Both the position numbers and the translations under genes were made by a program. 64,000 nucleotides of DNA from JBGTGG01 sp964398945. GTDB lineage: Bacteria; Bacteroidota; Bacteroidia; Cytophagales; Cyclobacteriaceae. Of this stretch, positions 50,672 through 60,500 are shown piece after piece (the stretch's first letter is position 1; every line of letters begins with the position of its first letter). The notes under the pieces were generated by a model that was not told the DNA's origin, did no database searches, and saw only the letters and a list, made by a program, of their open reading frames with translations. Location of the stretch: contig CAYNOT010000004.1 of NCBI GenBank assembly GCA_964398945.1, positions 62,001-126,000 of the forward strand. Reading direction: 5' to 3'.

Positions 50672-52119
50672 TAATAAACCCAGGAGACCAGTGTAACGGT
50701 TGAGAGGATAATAATAATCAGCGAAACGATATTCAACAATGCACCGGCACGGACCATGTCCTTCATGGCAATGTGGCCACTCGAAAACACAATTGCATTT
50801 GGGGGCGTGGAGATTGGGAACATAAACGCACAACTGGCAGCAAATGTAACGGGCATTCCAAGGATAAGCGGATCAATGCCCAAGCCATTTGCGATACCAA
50901 AGACCACGGGGATAAAAATTGTAACGAGCGCAACGTTGCTCATAAACTCTGTCAGGAATAATGAAATCGTGGCAAGTATTCCTGCCAGCATCCACACCGA
51001 CATAGCGTTTCGGGCAGCAACGGTTTCCCCAATCAAATTCACAATGCCGGTAGCTTCCATTCCTTTTGCCAGGCAAATCCCGCCTCCAAAAAGAATCAAT
51101 ATGCCGTGTGGCAACCGTTTGGTGTATTCCCAATCCAATAAAAATTCGCTTTTCTTGAAATCGGAAGGAACAAGGAACATTAAAAGCCCGCCTGTCATGG
51201 CGATGTTTGTATCGTTCAACACTTTTCCATCAAAAAATGAATTGATCAGGTTTTGAAAAATCCAGCAGAAAGAAGTTGCTGCGAAAACGAGCAATACCCG
51301 CTTTTCTTCTTTTTTCATTTCACCCAATGCATCCAAACGATTTACAATCAACAATTCGGACCCCGGAACGCTTTTCATGTTATTGGGAAATAAAACCCGG
51401 GTAATGATAAAGTAAGCAGAGAACAACGTGAGGAGGGCGACCGGGACCCCCACCAACATCCAGCGTCCAAACCCCAAATCCTGTTGATAGAATTCACGCA
51501 TAAACCCCGCGAACACAACATTGGGTGGCGTACCGATAATAGTTGCCATGCCGCCTATGCTTGCCGAATAACCAATGCTCAACATCAGTCCGAGCGCAAA
51601 ATATTTTTCATTTTTACTAAGTGCTGTACCTGATTCGCTTTGTGGTTGCCGCAATAAATCAATTACCGACAAGGCAATGGGCAACATCATAAGGGCAGCA
51701 GCCGTATTGCTGATCCACATGCTGAGCAAAGCTGTTGCCAACGTAAACCCGAGGATGACCCCATTGCCGGAAGTTCCTGTGATGCGGATAAGGTTGAGTG
51801 CTATGCGTTCGTGAAGCCGGTGTTTTTCCAGCGCCAGTGCAATCATAAAACCACCCATGAACAAAAATATTACCGGGTTCGCGTAAGGAATGGCAGCGTC
51901 AGTCATCGTCATGACGCCAAGGGCGGGAAATAAAATGAGGGGCAGTAGTGCTGTAACAGGAATGGGTGCAGCTTCAGAAATCCACCACGTTACAAGCCAC
52001 CCTGCAATGGCCAAAACATGGATTGCGTTTGGCGAGAACAGGGAAGAAGGGAGGAAGAATTCCAACAGGAGAAATAAAAGTGGCCCTAAAAAAAATCCTA
52101 CTTGCTTGCCTTGCTTCAT
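50671..52119 (-). CDS. SLC13/DASS family sodium:anion symporter
   Basis: A 482-residue inner-membrane transporter for dicarboxylates or related anions. Seen: the two substrate/sodium SNT-type motifs ISNTAAALMMLPI and MSNVALVTIFIPV, IGTPPNVVFAG and the matching STPPNAIVFSSG of the inverted second half, and PHGILILFGGGICLAKGM. About 11-12 hydrophobic segments. Succinate, citrate and sulfate transporters share these motifs, so the substrate stays open. Confidence 0.92.
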   Translation of the reverse strand: MKQGKQVGFFLGPLLFLLLEFFLPSSLFSPNAIHVLAIAGWLVTWWISEAAPIPVTALLPLILFPALGVMTMTDAAIPYANPVIFLFMGGFMIALALEKHRLHERIALNLIRITGTSGNGVILGFTLATALLSMWISNTAAALMMLPIALSVIDLLRQPQSESGTALSKNEKYFALGLMLSIGYSASIGGMATIIGTPPNVVFAGFMREFYQQDLGFGRWMLVGVPVALLTLFSAYFIITRVLFPNNMKSVPGSELLIVNRLDALGEMKKEEKRVLLVFAATSFCWIFQNLINSFFDGKVLNDTNIAMTGGLLMFLVPSDFKKSEFLLDWEYTKRLPHGILILFGGGICLAKGMEATGIVNLIGETVAARNAMSVWMLAGILATISLFLTEFMSNVALVTIFIPVVFGIANGLGIDPLILGMPVTFAASCAFMFPISTPPNAIVFSSGHIAMKDMVRAGALLNIVSLIIIILSTVTLVSWVY

Positions 52120-52193
52120 GGATAGTGCCTTTATATTCTAACAAGCCATAATATGCTACTTGTAGAATTGAAAAGCAAAAGCATTTATTTTTA

Positions 52194-52275
52194 TTCACGC
52201 AGAGACCACAAAGAAAGCGCAAAGCACGCTAAGCTTAAGTGGTCTTTGCGTGCACCTTAGCGTGCTCTGCGTGAA
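52194..52275. repeat. Long nested palindrome in the SLC13-pgk spacer
   Basis: Outer arms TTCACGCAGAG (52194-52204) and CTCTGCGTGAA (52265-52275); inner arms AGCACGCTAAG (52223-52233) and CTTAGCGTGCT (52256-52266). The GCAAAG / CTTTGCG words between are typical of a dispersed intergenic repeat in this phylum. It lies between the pgk stop (52286) and the SLC13 start (52119), so it could end pgk transcription. Confidence 0.7.
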
Positions 52276-52285
52276 AATATTTTGT

Positions 52286-53470
52286 TTATTCCAATGCTTT
52301 CACCCCCGGCAACACTTTTCCTTCAAAATATTCAAGTAATGCACCGCCTCCGGTAGAAACGTAGCTTACTTTTTCATTGAAGCCAAATTTGGAAACTGCG
52401 GCAGCGGAGTCACCACCGCCTATTAAAGAGAAGGCACCGTTTTCAGTAGCTGCTACAACCGCTTCGGCAATGGCTTTTGTTCCTTGCGCGAAAGCATCCA
52501 TTTCAAAAACACCCATAGGGCCATTCCATAAAATGGTCTTCGATGATTTTACCACATTGGAAAAAACTTCCCGTGCTTGTGGCCCGATATCCAACCCCAT
52601 CCAGCCATCCGGGATCGCATTGTTCATAGCGGTATTGGTATTTGCATTCGCATCAAATTTATCTGCGATGATCGCATCAATAGGCAGGTGGAGTTCAACG
52701 CCTTTGGCTTTCGCTTTTTGAATAAGTTCTTTTGCCAGCTCCAGTTTATCATCTTCCACCAATGAATTCCCGATGTTTCCACCCAATGCTTTGTAAAATG
52801 TATAGGACATGCCACCACCAATGACCAGGTGATCGACTTGCTCCAGCATTTTTTCAATAATGAGCAACTTGTCTGAAATTTTCGCACCGCCCATAATTGC
52901 AGTGAACGGACGCTCCGCATTTTCCAATACTTTTTTCGCATTGTCAAGTTCTGCAGCCATCACCAACCCTGCACATTTCCCATCAAAAAATTGGGCAACC
53001 ACTGTGGTGGAAGCATGCGCCCTGTGTGCAGTCCCGAAGGCATCGTTCACGTAGATATCACCAAGTGTGGAAAGTTTTTTTGCAAACCCCTCATCACCTT
53101 TTTCTTCTTCTTTGTAGAAGCGTAGATTTTCCAACAGCAATACTTCGCCCGGTTTTAAGTTGGCTGCTTGCGTGGTTGCCGATTCACCAATACAATCATC
53201 TGCAAATTTCACAGTTGTTCCCAACAATGCTTCTGTGGTTTTGATAGTATGCTTCAATGAATATTTTTCGGTCGGTCCTTCCTTTGGCCTGCCTAAGTGC
53301 GACATCAGGATGCAACTTCCTCCATCTTGCAGTATTTTTTTTAAGGTAGGAACTGTTGAGCGGATACGGTTGTCATCGGTGACATTAAAATCTTTATCTA
53401 AAGGAACGTTGAAATCAACACGGATAAGTGCGCGTTTGTTTTTGAAGTTAATGTCGTTGATGGTCTTCAT
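52286..53470 (-). CDS. pgk: Phosphoglycerate kinase
   Basis: A 394-residue glycolytic enzyme transferring phosphate from 1,3-bisphosphoglycerate to ADP. Seen: RALIRVDFNVPLD, ILMSHLGRPKEG, YVNDAFGTAHRAHAST, FTAIMGGAKISDK, ILWNGPMGVFE and SLIGGGDSAAAV. ATG 53470 is chosen; the in-frame start two codons earlier adds nothing. Next gene on the same strand upstream is pfk, with a 110-base gap. Confidence 0.98.
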   Translation of the reverse strand: MKTINDINFKNKRALIRVDFNVPLDKDFNVTDDNRIRSTVPTLKKILQDGGSCILMSHLGRPKEGPTEKYSLKHTIKTTEALLGTTVKFADDCIGESATTQAANLKPGEVLLLENLRFYKEEEKGDEGFAKKLSTLGDIYVNDAFGTAHRAHASTTVVAQFFDGKCAGLVMAAELDNAKKVLENAERPFTAIMGGAKISDKLLIIEKMLEQVDHLVIGGGMSYTFYKALGGNIGNSLVEDDKLELAKELIQKAKAKGVELHLPIDAIIADKFDANANTNTAMNNAIPDGWMGLDIGPQAREVFSNVVKSSKTILWNGPMGVFEMDAFAQGTKAIAEAVVAATENGAFSLIGGGDSAAAVSKFGFNEKVSYVSTGGGALLEYFEGKVLPGVKALE

Positions 53471-53579
53471 AAGCAATGTGGAAATTATTTTTTAAAACTA
53501 ATTGGGTGCGAATTTACAAATTCAAGGTATAGTCATAGGGTTTGTGGAAGGTTTTTTAAACAAACGATTGAAGTGGCAA

Positions 53580-54671
53580 TCAATCACCGAAACTGATACC
53601 TAAACCTTTGGCCGCCTTCACCAGGTAATCGTTTTTCTTTACAAAATTATACTTTTCAGTAGCTTGTTTTAATGATACGGAGGTGATCGCATTGTTTTTA
53701 ATCGCTACCATTCTTCCGAATTTTTTCTCCAACACAAGCTCAAATGCTTTTACACCAAACAACGTGGCCAGCACCCGGTCAAAAGCAATGGGGCTGCCAC
53801 CACGTTGTACATGCCCCAGTACGGTTTCGCGGATTTCTGCCGTGCAGCCCGCATCTTTTAATTGTTGCGAAAGCTGATAGGCTACGCCTCCTAACCGAAC
53901 GTGTTCCGAACCTTTTGAGCCTTTGGTCGATGTGACAGATCCTTTCTTTGGTTTAGCCCCTTCCGCGATTACGATATTGACAAATCCTTTTCCTCCTTTA
54001 TAACGTAAATTGATCCTCCTCACAATTTTGTCGATGTCGTATGGGATTTCCGGGATCAAACACACCTCCGCACCTCCGGCAATGGCGGTGTGCAATGCGA
54101 TCCAACCTGCATCCCTTCCCATCACCTCCATAATCATGGCGCGGTGATGGCTCTCGGCTGTACTCACGAGTTTATCAAAACTATCGGTGGCAATTTGAAC
54201 GGCCGTGTGAAAACCAAACGTAAAATCGGTTGCTGATAAATCATTGTCGATTGTTTTGGGAACGCCAATAATCGGAATGCCCAGTTTGTGCAATGCCATT
54301 GAAATTTTTTGAGAGCCATCTCCACCGATATTGATTACGGCATCAAGTTTTAGTTTCTTTAATTTGGAAACCAATTCTTTTGTCCGGTCTATAAATTCAA
54401 TTGTGCCATTTGCCCTTTCAATAGGAAACTGCAAAGGGTTTCCTTTGTTCGTGGTTTTTAAGATCGTTCCGCCTTTAACATGTATCCCCGCTGTTCTTCT
54501 GCGTGTAAGGTTGATGATTTCCTGGGGTTCGTTTAAAACCCCATTGAAAGCTTCGATGCTCCCTAATATTTCCCATTCTTTTTCAATGCGGGCACGTTTG
54601 GCAATGGCACGGATCACTGCATTGAGGCCCGGGCAATCGCCACCTCCTGTTAAAATTAAAACACGCTTCAT
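53580..54671 (-). CDS. pfkA: 6-phosphofructokinase, mixed-substrate (group III) type
   Basis: A 363-residue phosphofructokinase. Seen: LTGGGDCPGLNAVIR, NIGGDGS (116-120) and VPKTIDND (138-144) with the catalytic Asp, IMEVMGRDAGWIALHTA, LGHVQRGGSPIAFDR. The pair Gly in GGDGS (as in ATP enzymes) and Lys in PKTIDND (as in pyrophosphate enzymes) is the mixed pattern seen in group III enzymes, so ATP or pyrophosphate could be the donor. Longer than E. coli PfkA (320). Confidence 0.93.
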   Translation of the reverse strand: MKRVLILTGGGDCPGLNAVIRAIAKRARIEKEWEILGSIEAFNGVLNEPQEIINLTRRRTAGIHVKGGTILKTTNKGNPLQFPIERANGTIEFIDRTKELVSKLKKLKLDAVINIGGDGSQKISMALHKLGIPIIGVPKTIDNDLSATDFTFGFHTAVQIATDSFDKLVSTAESHHRAMIMEVMGRDAGWIALHTAIAGGAEVCLIPEIPYDIDKIVRRINLRYKGGKGFVNIVIAEGAKPKKGSVTSTKGSKGSEHVRLGGVAYQLSQQLKDAGCTAEIRETVLGHVQRGGSPIAFDRVLATLFGVKAFELVLEKKFGRMVAIKNNAITSVSLKQATEKYNFVKKNDYLVKAAKGLGISFGD

Positions 54672-54679
54672 GTTGATTT

Positions 54680-54795
54680 GGTGATTAGTCGATTAGCAAA
54701 TTAGTCAATTAATTCAATGTTGAAAATTCAGTCTCAAATTCTTAATTATCACATTTTCTAATTCTCAAATTCACTAATCAGCAAATTCTCAAATT
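54680..54795. repeat. AT-rich imperfect palindromic spacer
   Basis: Repeated TTAGTCGATTAGCAAATTAG and CTAATCAGCAAATTCTCAAA words in opposite orientation fill the gap between the t6A synthase gene end and the pfk start. It resembles the spacer at 24681-24747 and may end transcription of the flanking gene. Confidence 0.45.
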
Positions 54796-54797
54796 AG

Positions 54798-55745
54798 CTA
54801 ATCAGCAGACGCCCTTCGCAGTTTGTCGTTGATGGCACGCCCAAGTCCTTCATCGGGAACAAATTCAGTAAGGATAAAATCAATCGGCATTTTATCCAAT
54901 GTTCGAAGTGCTTTGAAAAAATGTTGTGCCGCAACGGAAAGATCACCGGTAGGGGATAAGATGTATTGATGGTTTTGTTGATAATCTTTTTGAAAAGAAA
55001 GTACACCAAAATTTTTCGTTGTGGACTCCTGAATCATTTTCGTAAGGTTGCCAACCTTTACTTTTTTGCCCGGTGCGTAATGGCTTTTTAGTTGCCCGGG
55101 GGCTTTTGGGTTTGAGGAAGAGTGCGTCTTCACTTTTACGGCCCCAATTGTTTTTTCAATTTCCTCCTGGCTCAATCCGCCCAGGCGATAGATGACAGGA
55201 ATGTCATTTTCAAAGCCTACGATGGTGGATTCAATGCCTACACTACAAACCCCGCCATCCAATATGTACGGAATCTTGCCGCCCAACTGATCCATTACGT
55301 GTTGGGGTTCAGTCGGACTCACATACCCAAAGGGATTGGCACTGGGGGCAGCGAGCGGAAAATCCAACACATTCAATAATGCAAGCGTAAGTGGATGATC
55401 CGGACAGCGAATACCCACCGTTTCCAATCCGGCAGTTACGAGGTCCGGAATGATTTCTTTTTTATTGAGAAGAAGCGTTAAAGGCCCAGGCCAAAACTTT
55501 TCAGCGAGTTGTTTTGCTTTTGCAGGAATAGATTGAACATATCGATTTGCATTTTCAAGCGAAGAAACGTGTACAATAATGGGATCAAAAGCAGGTCGGT
55601 TCTTTGCTTCAAATATTTTCGCGACAGTAACTTCATCAAGGGCATTGGCAGAAAGTCCATATACAGTTTCGGTTGGGATGGCAACCAGGTTTCCTGCTTC
55701 TAAAAGTTGTTTTGCTTCTGTTATTTGATTTCCGATGATGGCCAT
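54798..55745 (-). CDS. L-threonylcarbamoyladenylate synthase (Sua5 type)
   Basis: A 315-residue enzyme making threonylcarbamoyl-AMP for t6A37 in ANN-decoding tRNAs. YrdC/TsaC domain (about 1-205): VAIPTETVYGLSANA, EAKNRPAFDPIIVH, PLAAPSANPFGYVSPT and GGVCSVGIESTIVGF. A C-terminal Sua5 domain follows (about 230-315) after the linker PGQLKSHYAPGKKV, so this is the long Sua5/YwlC form. Confidence 0.95.
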   Translation of the reverse strand: MAIIGNQITEAKQLLEAGNLVAIPTETVYGLSANALDEVTVAKIFEAKNRPAFDPIIVHVSSLENANRYVQSIPAKAKQLAEKFWPGPLTLLLNKKEIIPDLVTAGLETVGIRCPDHPLTLALLNVLDFPLAAPSANPFGYVSPTEPQHVMDQLGGKIPYILDGGVCSVGIESTIVGFENDIPVIYRLGGLSQEEIEKTIGAVKVKTHSSSNPKAPGQLKSHYAPGKKVKVGNLTKMIQESTTKNFGVLSFQKDYQQNHQYILSPTGDLSVAAQHFFKALRTLDKMPIDFILTEFVPDEGLGRAINDKLRRASAD

Positions 55746-55855
55746 ACTTTTGTAAAAGTAGGACTAATTGCACAATGTGTTGCTGTATGAAATGGATTTG
55801 ATTTAGTAACTTTGAGCAGCGGATTCCCGAAACCCATAAAAAACAGAATCAAATC

Positions 55856-56017
55856 ATGAGCAATAAAACACGTTCCATCCTTCGCATTATCGCTGTCCTT
55901 TTGGTGCTGTTGGCAGTGCTGATCGAACTCCATGTTCTTTCAATCCCCGCAATAAATTACATGCGGTTTTGGATCGTGGTGATTGGTTTTGGATTGATGC
56001 TGATCAGTTCAAGGTAA
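55856..56017 (+). CDS. Small 53-residue membrane protein
   Basis: Open frame from ATG 55856 to TAA 56015-56017, giving two membrane helices: ILRIIAVLLVLLAVLIELHV and FWIVVIGFGLMLISSR, joined by SIPAINYMR. A TAACTTTG box (TAnnTTTG, 55807-55814) lies 42 bases upstream. No family named. Hydrophobic profile and the promoter-like box argue for a real gene. Confidence 0.6.
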   Translation: MSNKTRSILRIIAVLLVLLAVLIELHVLSIPAINYMRFWIVVIGFGLMLISSR

Positions 56018-56069
56018 AATTAATTTAAGATTTGTTGATTTAAGATTCACAATGCCTTAAATCTTTAAA

Positions 56070-56609
56070 TCACATTATTCCCGTTTTCTCCAGCATCCGC
56101 AAAATGGAACTGTTGTTTCTGGTTTTGATCGGGAGTTCATCAAATGGTATCCACTTCACGTCATGTGACTCTTCGCTCACGATAATCGCATCCTTTCTTG
56201 AAGCATAAAAAAGAAATCGCACATCATAATGAAAATGCGCGGGCATGTCCTTTCGTTCAGGGATCGGATGGATATCCAGATCAAAAATTGTTTCAGAAGG
56301 GATCGTGAAATTCATTACCCCGGTTTCTTCCTGCGCTTCACGCAAGGCAACGGCCAGCGTATTTTCATCACCATCGGAATGGCCACCGGGTTGAAGCCAT
56401 TTGTTTAATTTACCATGATGCAACAGCAATGCTGCCTGATGTCCGGGATCAACGATCCATGCCGAGCCTGTAATGTGGCCGGGAAGGTGGTGGCGTTGAT
56501 ACGCATCCGGATGTTGGAGAAGTGTTAGGAATTGATCAACGAATACTGATTCTTCTGAATACGATGTGTTGTAATCCTTAAGTTGCTCAAGAAATAAGCT
56601 ACGCGTCAA
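56070..56609 (-). CDS. NUDIX hydrolase
   Basis: A 179-residue Nudix protein. The Nudix box is GGHSDGDENTLAVALREAQE followed by ETGV, with the REAQEE core of metal-binding Glu residues. GSAWIVD and WLQPGGHSD precede it. Substrate not predictable. The start overlaps the upstream gene's end by 4 bases. Confidence 0.9.
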   Translation of the reverse strand: MTRSLFLEQLKDYNTSYSEESVFVDQFLTLLQHPDAYQRHHLPGHITGSAWIVDPGHQAALLLHHGKLNKWLQPGGHSDGDENTLAVALREAQEETGVMNFTIPSETIFDLDIHPIPERKDMPAHFHYDVRFLFYASRKDAIIVSEESHDVKWIPFDELPIKTRNNSSILRMLEKTGIM

Positions 56610-57136
56610 ACTTGGGATATCAATTTTGATAAACTCAATAAAGTAAACCCAACGAAGAAGGCCGTCATGGAAAGCTTGTGAATAAAATAACTCCGCGCCA
56701 CCAGGCCGGTGCTGATCAATAATTCGGATTCTTCCTGTGTGAGGTTTTCATCCGTGGTGATCAACCCGCGCCCCATTGATTTCAAAGTAGGGTCGGTGTA
56801 GGACACGACTTGCTCTTTCCGGGAATTGACCCATTTTAAGTTTCTACCAATCAGGTTCGACTTGAGAAAGAATTTCTTGCCATTTTTAAGGACGAGCGTT
56901 GGCGATTTATAAAGCCGGAAAATGATGTTGCCAATATTCTGGCCATTCTTTTCCAGCACCATGCGGTTGGGCCATCCACCACCATTTTTATTGAACCGGA
57001 TTCCACCCTGCGAGGTATAATAATGTGCATTTGAAAGAAACGGACCAAATAGGGTGAGCTCCCCTAACAGCAAGTTTGATGTTTCGAAGTTGAACCTTCG
57101 TCCACTCGTATCGGTATTCCTCCAGGTGATATCCAT
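56606..57136 (-). CDS. Unknown protein with a C-terminal membrane helix
   Basis: A 176-residue protein. The first 115 residues are mostly beta (LLLGELTLFGPF, GGIRFNKNGGGWPNRMVLEK, IGNIIFRLYKSPTLVLKNGK, FFLKSNLIGRNLKWV), followed by helices and a terminal hydrophobic segment (MTAFFVGFTLLSLSKLI). The strand pattern recalls a tubby/scramblase-like barrel, but I cannot support that. No signal peptide. Forms an operon with the Nudix gene (4-base overlap) and the exported protein upstream (abutting). Confidence 0.6.
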   Translation of the reverse strand: MDITWRNTDTSGRRFNFETSNLLLGELTLFGPFLSNAHYYTSQGGIRFNKNGGGWPNRMVLEKNGQNIGNIIFRLYKSPTLVLKNGKKFFLKSNLIGRNLKWVNSRKEQVVSYTDPTLKSMGRGLITTDENLTQEESELLISTGLVARSYFIHKLSMTAFFVGFTLLSLSKLISQV

Positions 57137-57493
57137 TTATTGTATGATAATATTCACTTTGTTCATTTTCTTCGGATCCAGCTTGGCGATTTTTTCACCA
57201 CCACCACTGTTGTCCATATCGTCTTTTCGTACGATCACATAATAGGCAATCGCATCAATGTCTTTGAATTTAAATTGCCCTTTGTTCCCTTCCGTCACGC
57301 CTTCCGCCACTACATTTTCTTCTTTCAGGTAATCAGCTTCATTTCTAAATAATTGAATGGTGGCGCCTTGCACTGCGTTTCCTAAGTCATCAAGCACAGC
57401 GACTGTTAAGGAAGTCTTGATGATCTGCGCTTCTGTTTGAACGAAGAACAACGAAAAGAATAGGAGCAAAGTGGTTATACGTAAAGCTTTCAT
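57137..57493 (-). CDS. Exported carboxypeptidase-regulatory-like (Ig-fold) protein
   Basis: A 118-residue protein with signal peptide (TTLLLFFSLFFVQTEAQ) and one beta-sandwich: LTVAVLDDLGNAVQGATIQL, VTEGNKGQFKFKDID and AYYVIVRKDD. This is the CarboxypepD_reg/SpaA-type fold used as an extracellular module. First gene of a three-gene operon with the two genes downstream. Confidence 0.72.
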   Translation of the reverse strand: MKALRITTLLLFFSLFFVQTEAQIIKTSLTVAVLDDLGNAVQGATIQLFRNEADYLKEENVVAEGVTEGNKGQFKFKDIDAIAYYVIVRKDDMDNSGGGEKIAKLDPKKMNKVNIIIQ

Positions 57494-57534
57494 GTTTTTA
57501 TATTTATTGATTTACTGTTTCATTTTACTTTTTT

Positions 57535-57571
57535 GTTGATAGTTGTAAGTGGCCCGATGCCAACTACCAAC
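57535..57571. terminator. Palindromic spacer after the adhesin gene
   Basis: GTTGATAGTTG (57535-57545) pairs, with one mismatch, with CAACTACCAAC (57561-57571). Same word family as 50628-50671. It lies just past the adhesin stop and before the carboxypeptidase-like gene. Confidence 0.45.
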
Positions 57572-57577
57572 TAATAA

Positions 57578-60500
57578 CTACCTCAGCACCACAACCCCGC
57601 CCCGTGTTTCCTGCACACCTCTCTCCGGACGGTACGAACTCTTATATTTTACAACATACGAATACGTACCGGAAGGAACAGGCTTGCCCTGTGAATTGTT
57701 TACGCCACCATTCCATCTGAAATTTCGATCCGGTGATTCGAAAACCATTTCCCCCCAGCGGTTGAAGATAAAGATTTGGAAATCTTCATCCGAAATAAAG
57801 AAAGTGTATAAGAAGAATTCAGGATTAGCCGATCCGTCAGGGCGGAAGGCATTCGGTCCGGTAATTTTTGGGTTGCATTCAGGATCAACTACTGTTTGGT
57901 CTGCACTTGGGCAATTGAAGCCATTGATGAGGTCCACAAAATATTCACCGGATTGCATTACGGTTAATGTTTGGTCAGAACCAAGTATGTTACCGTTAAT
58001 ATCTTGCCATTCATAACTGATAAATCCACCGCCTGCATCCAGTACTACCGTATTGGTACTCGGGTCTGTATTGGCGGGATCATCGCAAATAATGTAGCGA
58101 CTGTTTAAGCTTCCAGGGGTGGTGGGGGCAAGCGTTATGTTTGCAATTTCTTCTGCGGAACAACTGCCGTTGATTACGTTTACCCTGTATTCCCCGGAAC
58201 GATTGTCAATAATGCTGGCCGTATTTCCACCGATCGCGTTGCCATTAAAGAACCATTGAAAAGTAGTTACCGCCCGGGATGGTACTGCGGTAAGTGTAAA
58301 ATCAGATCCTTCGCAAGCAGTCACAGGCATCAGGTTAACATCCAGTATTCCTGAGATTGCCACAGCTTTTTCAACAGGAGGAGACGAAGGACATCCGGAA
58401 GCAAAATTTGTAATCGTTAGGGAATAATTGCCCGGTACAGAAGTAGTGAGTTGCGCACCCGTTCCATTGACCGGCCCGGTCCAATTATAAAAGTAGGTAC
58501 CGGTTGGTGATGCCGTAAGCGTAACCTGATCGCTACACTCGCTCGTTTGTTCAAAATCCGGAGTAGCATTGTCTACCGTCACGGTTATCGTTTCGGTTGC
58601 AGGACAATTGCCATCATCTGCAATTACTGTCAACTCCCATGTGCCGTTTGCCAATGTAACAGTAGCGGCATTTGCTCCTAATAAAATACCCCCGGCTGGT
58701 ACGCTGGTCCACGTAAATGATGTAGCGCCTGGCGCATCGGCAGTTAACTGGCTCGTTGTACAAAGTTGTGAAATATCAAAAGTTATATCAGGTTGGGGTG
58801 CCTGGTCTAACGTAATGGTTTCTGAAGCGGTGCAACCCGCAGCGGTTACAACAGCCGTGTAAACCCCAACAGGGAGTAAAGGTAATGACATACCATTGTT
58901 AAAAGGCCCCGAATCAACCAATGTGTTGGTATCATTAAATATTTGATAGGTGCCCGTTTGCGCAGGTGTGGTTGATAATACGACACTGGTTGGTGTACAA
59001 ATGGTTTGTGTTACTGGTGTAATCGTAAATGCGATGTCATTGAGGATAACCGGGAATTCCAACACACTACAATTAGACACCTGGTCAACAACTACGATTG
59101 CATAAGATCCGGCTGGTGCCGCTACAATTTGAGTTGCTCCCGGCAAAACATCAACAGCAGCGCCAACCACTCCGGCTTGTCCGGTTACGGTGTAAGTAAA
59201 CAAGCTTGAAGGAGATGTAATACTAAATTCAATTTGTCCATTGGCACCACACACTGCGGGATTGGTAAGGATTGGATTGCTAATAATCGGGGATTGAACC
59301 AGCGTAAAGGTTACTTCATCTTGCGTAACACAATTGGTTACCGGATCGGTGAATATTACCCGATACGTAAACGTACCAGCTATACTGAAATCCGCAAATT
59401 GTGTGGGGCCTGTATTCCCGCCAATCGGAACACCATTCAATTCCCAAACATGGTTCGGAAAATTAATGCCTGTATTTAAAAGAACACCCGGTTCATTGGG
59501 GCCTGCGCAGGTTGTAATATCCGGCCCAAGGTCAATCACGGTGAGCGATGGAAATACATCAACACTTCCGGTGGTAGAACAACCATTCGCATTGGTAACA
59601 GTAACCGAATAAAACCCGATTTGTGTAACATCAATGGTTTGTGTTGTCTCCCCGGTTGACCACAAGTAGGTTAAGTTTGGAGTTGCGGATAGATTTGCAT
59701 CTAACGTAACGAAATCGTTGCACAATGAAACCGCATGACTTGGATCTGGTGGCACATCAAAGATTTCAAGCTGTATGGTAAACGGACTACCCGGTATACC
59801 CGTTGGTTTTGGTTCACACTTGTTGTAGATGGTTACCGAGACACTGTAAACCCCAGGTGTTGCATACGTATGGCTGACTTGTGGTCCACCATCAAAAAGT
59901 ATCGGGGATCCATCGCCAAAATTCCAATCGAACATATCAATGTTTGAATCTTTTCCGGTTGCAAAAAATTGTGTAGGAGAACCCAAACATTCGCCTACTG
60001 CAAATAGGCCTGGGGATTGTATCGGATCGATAATGATTTGTGTAAAGTTGGGCAATCCAAGATTACTGTTCGTGCCGCCTTCCAATGCAAACCCTGCTGC
60101 ATTAAAGGTAGAATGAATATCATTTGTTTCGATCGCATTTATAGTTCCCAATGAAGTGCTTCCATTGATGGCGAAATAGATTTGCCCGTCAGGGCCGGTT
60201 TGTATGGCACCAATTTGATTTGGCCCTGTAAAATAAGGCTGAAGTTCAGGCCGCTCGATATAGGTCATGGTGGCCGAATCATAAGCAAGTTCAAAGATTT
60301 GATTTCCCACTGAAGCAAATAACTTTCCGCCACCAGGCGAGAATTCTATTCCATATACTGATGGTGTTGCGGCTGAAAGAACAATAGGGCGGAAGTTTGT
60401 CACCATACCTGTAGAGTCTACAAAATCAAAAAGTTCGATGGTGTTGGAAGCACCGGGCAATGCCACAGCGAGCTGGCTTCCTGCGCCAAGGCGCATATAC

